Below are positions 62,527 through 64,000 of a stretch of DNA of 64,000 nucleotides, piece by piece (position 1 is the stretch's first letter; every line of letters starts with the position of its first letter). The DNA is from Gilvimarinus sp. DA14 (GTDB lineage Bacteria; Pseudomonadota; Gammaproteobacteria; Pseudomonadales; Cellvibrionaceae): assembly GCF_024204685.1 (NCBI RefSeq), contig NZ_CP100350.1, forward strand, positions 1,364,001-1,428,000. Direction: 5' to 3'. Both the position numbers and the translations under genes were made by a program. The notes beneath the pieces are model-generated. The model was not told the origin of the DNA. It ran no database searches and saw nothing but the letters and a program-made list of their open reading frames with translations.

Positions 62527-63060
62527 ATGAAAAAACTACCAATAACAGCGATATCTTTTCTTCTCGCCCTATGCGGTAGTAACTTGGCGAGTGCTTGTGA
62601 CGAGGCTTGTGAAAAAAAAGCGGAAGCCGAGCATGGGGTTAAGTTTGCAAGTTACCTAAATGCCGATTTCTGCAGCAGCACACGGGCCGATTTCCTGATT
62701 CAGGACTACAAAAGTTTGGACAAGTACCGTGCCGAACAGCTGCCCAACGGCCATAAAGGCGGTATGAACAATATTCGCAAGATGCTGGAACAGCGCAAAG
62801 ACTGGCTGCAAGAGTGCGACGATTACCTGCGCCTGACTAACCAGGGGCGAATTTTCCGGGATAAAGCAACCACCGATAAAATCTTTGCCGCGATCGACAA
62901 GACCAACGAAGAACTAAACAACTTGGTGTACAACGGCAACCCGGATGTGATCGTAACCAACGGCTTGGATATCGCCCAGCAGGATTTTAACCAGATGATG
63001 CAACTACTAGATCAGCACAAAACCCAACTGCAGTTGCGTGGCCAACTGGTCAATCGCTAA
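62527..63060 (+). CDS. Small secreted protein with two likely disulfides, unknown
   Basis: A 177-residue exported protein. The signal peptide MKKLPITAISFLLALCGSNLASA is cleaved before Cys24. The mature part has cysteines at 24, 28, 49 and 97, suiting two disulfides in a helical periplasmic domain (RADFLIQDYKSLDKYRAEQL; HKGGMNNIRKMLEQRKDWLQ). C16 in the signal lacks a lipobox. Start chosen for GGGTGATG and the promoter at 62451. It overlaps a convergent gene by 11 bp. No family is recognised. Confidence 0.82.
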   Translation: MKKLPITAISFLLALCGSNLASACDEACEKKAEAEHGVKFASYLNADFCSSTRADFLIQDYKSLDKYRAEQLPNGHKGGMNNIRKMLEQRKDWLQECDDYLRLTNQGRIFRDKATTDKIFAAIDKTNEELNNLVYNGNPDVIVTNGLDIAQQDFNQMMQLLDQHKTQLQLRGQLVNR

Positions 63061-63418
63061 CAGGTTGTGGCTGGCGCTTTTTTAACGACAACACTGCGCG
63101 TTTGGGCTTGCCCGGGTTTTCGGCAAACATTCGCGCTTTACGCTCCAGCTCCTGCGCGGTGCGGCTTTTCACCTTAATCGAGGCATCATCGCGACCGCCA
63201 ACCTGCCCCTGAAACCCATGTTCACGGGCGGCGGCGGCCAGGGCCTCGATACCACAGCGCAACAATCGAGCCTGGTCAATAAAGTTCAGATTCTTGGGAA
63301 AATTGCTGGGATCTACCGACATGGGGTTTTGCGGGTCCCCCTCAACGCGAATCACACAACCGCAGTCGTGCTTCGCCTCACCGGATGTCAGGTCGACATC
63401 CCAGGTTTCAAAGTCCAT
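63050..63418 (-). CDS. Small conserved soluble protein, unknown
   Basis: A 122-residue protein. The N-terminal half has an MDFETWDVDLTSGEAKHDCGCVIRVEGDP segment, with a CGC pair, that looks like a beta structure. The C-terminal half is helical and basic (RTAQELERKARMFAENPGKPKRAVLSLKKRQ). No known domain. It is alone on its strand between convergent genes; its 5' side faces the trhO end. Confidence 0.7.
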   Translation of the reverse strand: MDFETWDVDLTSGEAKHDCGCVIRVEGDPQNPMSVDPSNFPKNLNFIDQARLLRCGIEALAAAAREHGFQGQVGGRDDASIKVKSRTAQELERKARMFAENPGKPKRAVLSLKKRQPQPVSD

Positions 63419-63529
63419 TGCTCTGGCCTATTTTGAATGGAAATACCCCCCATGCCTGACGACACGGGGTTAAAAGAATAGCCCTACAGTATGACAGTTT
63501 TACGACACCGCCATCTCTAGGTCAAAGCC

Positions 63530-64000
63530 TTAGGCGTCATTTAACCTAGCTTTACGCTGACGCGCCGGGGGCGGCGCGCCAATATGAGCTTCGTTGCGGG
63601 CCTTAGCCAGCTCGATTTGCTTTTGCCTTTCAGCAAAACGCTTCTTTTGATCTTCACTGAGCGAATCATAGCAGCGCGGGCAGCAAACACCCTTTAAATA
63701 CAGTGGCGACGCTTTCTCATCCTCAGTGATCGGATGTCGACAGCCATAACACTGGTCAAAAGAACCCTTCTCGAGATTGTGGTTAACGGCCACTCTGTTA
63801 TCAAACACAAAGCACTCGCCGCGCCAAAGGCTTTCCTGCTCAGGCACTTCCTCCAGGTATTTTAAGATACCACCTTCGAGGTGATAGACCTCATCAAAAC
63901 CCTGCTCTTTCATATACGCTGTGGCTTTTTCGCAGCGAATGCCACCGGTGCAGAACATGGCCACTTTTTTATGCTTTTGCGGGTCCAAGTTCTGATTTAC
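63530..64000 (-). CDS. trhO: tRNA uridine-5-hydroxylase TrhO (rhodanese), N-terminus outside window
   Basis: Only the C-terminal ~157 codons are visible; the frame runs off the right edge. The rhodanese loop [23 protein letters not shown] carries the catalytic Cys. A Cys-rich region follows with CYGCRHPI and VCCPRCYD. This layout is TrhO (YceA), which with O2 makes 5-hydroxyuridine at wobble positions. Partial. Confidence 0.9.
   Translation of the reverse strand, partial: VNQNLDPQKHKKVAMFCTGGIRCEKATAYMKEQGFDEVYHLEGGILKYLEEVPEQESLWRGECFVFDNRVAVNHNLEKGSFDQCYGCRHPITEDEKASPLYLKGVCCPRCYDSLSEDQKKRFAERQKQIELAKARNEAHIGAPPPARQRKARLNDA

Overview
The window comes from a gammaproteobacterium. Gene content such as epmC, rlmM, yheU, tusA, mnmC, an MSHA pilus locus, a PA2817-like gene and an msrB–alaA pair points to a marine or environmental lineage near Cellvibrionales/Pseudomonadales. 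That placement is inferred from gene content and style, not from a marker gene. Coding density is high and base composition is fairly even. No prophage, integrase, transposase or CRISPR array is visible.

Layout. 1-5.1 kb: the 5' part of a TolC-like outer membrane channel, a PhoH-like ATPase, MtfA and a DEAD-box RNA helicase, all on the minus strand. 5.1-8.6 kb: the sodium-pumping oxaloacetate decarboxylase operon (oadG-oadA-oadB in transcription order). 8.8-11.5 kb: dusC, then gamma-glutamyltranspeptidase. 11.5-12.8 kb: a mostly non-protein region with stacked terminators, a candidate 39-residue gene, tRNA-Arg, a broken tRNA-Ser copy and the intact tRNA-Ser. 12.8-18.8 kb: a nitroreductase, a coiled-coil membrane protein followed by a class III adenylate cyclase, and a probable operon of an ABC-2 exporter with queF. 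19.2-19.8 kb: a perfect 11 x 7 bp tandem repeat beside a duplicated tRNA-Glu/tRNA-Gly operon.

20-34 kb holds housekeeping and small conserved genes: msrB, alaA, an rRNA-methyltransferase-like gene with an ATP-NAD kinase relative, epmC-exonuclease-pdxB, tusA behind a possible coupled upstream ORF, a 275 bp palindromic MITE-like element, an ABM-domain gene, yheU-hydrolase-rlmM, gcvR, a VIT-type transporter and an outer membrane protein. 34-38.4 kb encodes an assimilatory nitrate reductase with its flavoprotein partner.

38.5-55.3 kb is a nearly complete MSHA (mannose-sensitive haemagglutinin) type IV pilus locus on the minus strand. It runs mshI, a PilN-like gene, J, K, L, M, N, E, G, F-like, A, C, D, O, P, Q. 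No separate mshB is seen. A sigma-54-like promoter precedes the major pilin gene mshA, and the locus ends with a 1351-residue MshQ carrying LamG and PA14 adhesion domains. The ATPase MshE carries the N-terminal c-di-GMP-binding MshEN region.

55.4-64 kb: trmL, two flavodoxins, mnmC, a ComFB-family protein (a second probable cyclic-dinucleotide receptor), a DUF502 membrane protein, glutaminyl-peptide cyclotransferase, an FNR-type oxygen sensor coupled to a DUF4202 gene, a small secreted protein with its own sigma-70 promoter, and the truncated trhO at the edge. Convergent gene pairs repeatedly overlap by 4-26 bp, which suggests a compact chromosome.
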